From the NCBI GenBank assembly GCA_001873165.1, contig MNYO01000047.1, forward strand, positions 1 to 7,226: a stretch of DNA of 7,226 nt, written 5' to 3'. A program made the translations under genes and the position numbers. The notes beneath the pieces were generated by a model. It saw only the letters and a list, made by a program, of their open reading frames with translations, had not been told where the DNA came from and did no database searches. Positions 7,068 to 7,226 of the stretch are shown here, piece after piece (within the stretch, counting starts at the first letter, position 1; every line of letters starts with the position of its first letter). This DNA is from Candidatus Gracilibacteria bacterium CG2_30_37_12. GTDB lineage: Bacteria; Patescibacteriota; Gracilibacteria; BD1-5; UBA2023.

Positions 7068-7226
7068 GTGAATAAAAGTTATAAGAAAAGATGCAAGAAA
7101 TGTTCAAGTCATTGTATCAAGAGAGATGGATTCATGAGATGAAAACAAAGATACAAATGTAAGAATTGCTGATATGTCTTCCAGAATAAGACTCGTGCTG
7201 TTTCTCATTCCAGTGATGAGGTTCTT
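7068..7226 (+). CDS. Insertion-sequence transposase, N-terminal zinc ribbon, 3' truncated by window (code 25)
   Basis: The frame from GTG 7068 is open to the window end (53 residues). Residues 9-35 form a four-cysteine zinc ribbon: Cys9 and Cys12, then GKQRYKCKNCGYVF with Cys31 and Cys34. TGA codons at 7140 and 7170 are read as Gly25 and Gly35. Both fall where the family has glycine, namely the turn before KQRY and the knuckle after the last Cys. Such ribbons begin transposases of the IS1, IS1595 and variant zinc-binding IS256 types and help bind the element's ends; the catalytic domain is outside the window, so the family stays open. No ATG is available in frame. GTG 7068 puts the first Cys near the N-terminus as usual; an alternative GTG is at 7008, just after an in-frame TAG at 7002. 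The gene shares the host's code, so the element is adapted to UGA = Gly. Confidence 0.75.

Noticed and set aside
7140..7172. TGA read as selenocysteine or as tryptophan (code 4)
   Set aside because: TGA occurs many times in all seven genes, which excludes selenocysteine. In the zinc ribbon it falls at conserved Gly positions, and Trp is coded by TGG elsewhere.

Overview
The window reads coherently only with UGA as a sense codon. Seven genes (two cut by the window edges) can be followed through 32 in-frame TGA triplets. Every one of the six genes whose 3' end is inside the window stops at TAA. Several TGA codons sit where glycine is expected, for example directly after the second cysteine pair of a transposase zinc ribbon, and tryptophan is still written TGG. 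This is genetic code 25 (UGA = Gly), known from the candidate-phyla-radiation lineages Gracilibacteria (BD1-5) and Absconditabacteria (SR1). The AT-rich composition and the absence of a clear Shine-Dalgarno sequence before the starts fit such an organism; the window cannot separate the two lineages.

Layout. Positions 1-3787 (+) hold three genes of unknown function: the 3' end of a helical protein with a proline-rich linker (1-519), a 250-residue protein with a cationic Lys/Gly/Val tail starting 2 bases later (522-1274), and an 812-residue protein with Gly-rich hydrophobic segments (1349-3787) behind its own sigma70-like promoter. After a 69-base convergent gap comes a two-gene minus-strand operon: a 502-residue Wzx/MATE-like polysaccharide flippase (4619-6127) followed 9 bases later by a 250-residue nucleotidyltransferase-fold protein (3857-4609). 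This pair probably serves cell-surface glycan assembly or modification.

Positions 6128-6448 are a divergent non-coding region. It holds a short degenerate direct repeat, two inverted copies of a REP/MITE-like element, and a promoter whose spacer is largely a 13-A homopolymer. That promoter would drive a small acidic protein of unknown function (6449-6994). The window ends in the zinc-ribbon N-terminus of an insertion-sequence transposase (7068 onward).

Under the standard code almost every gene here would look like a string of fragments: the flippase breaks into several pieces and the nucleotidyltransferase loses the part carrying its active-site motif. The most notable points are the recoding, the unrecognised three-gene block, the possible slippage-prone promoter, and the flippase/nucleotidyltransferase pairing. 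No RNA genes, CRISPR array or origin were seen.
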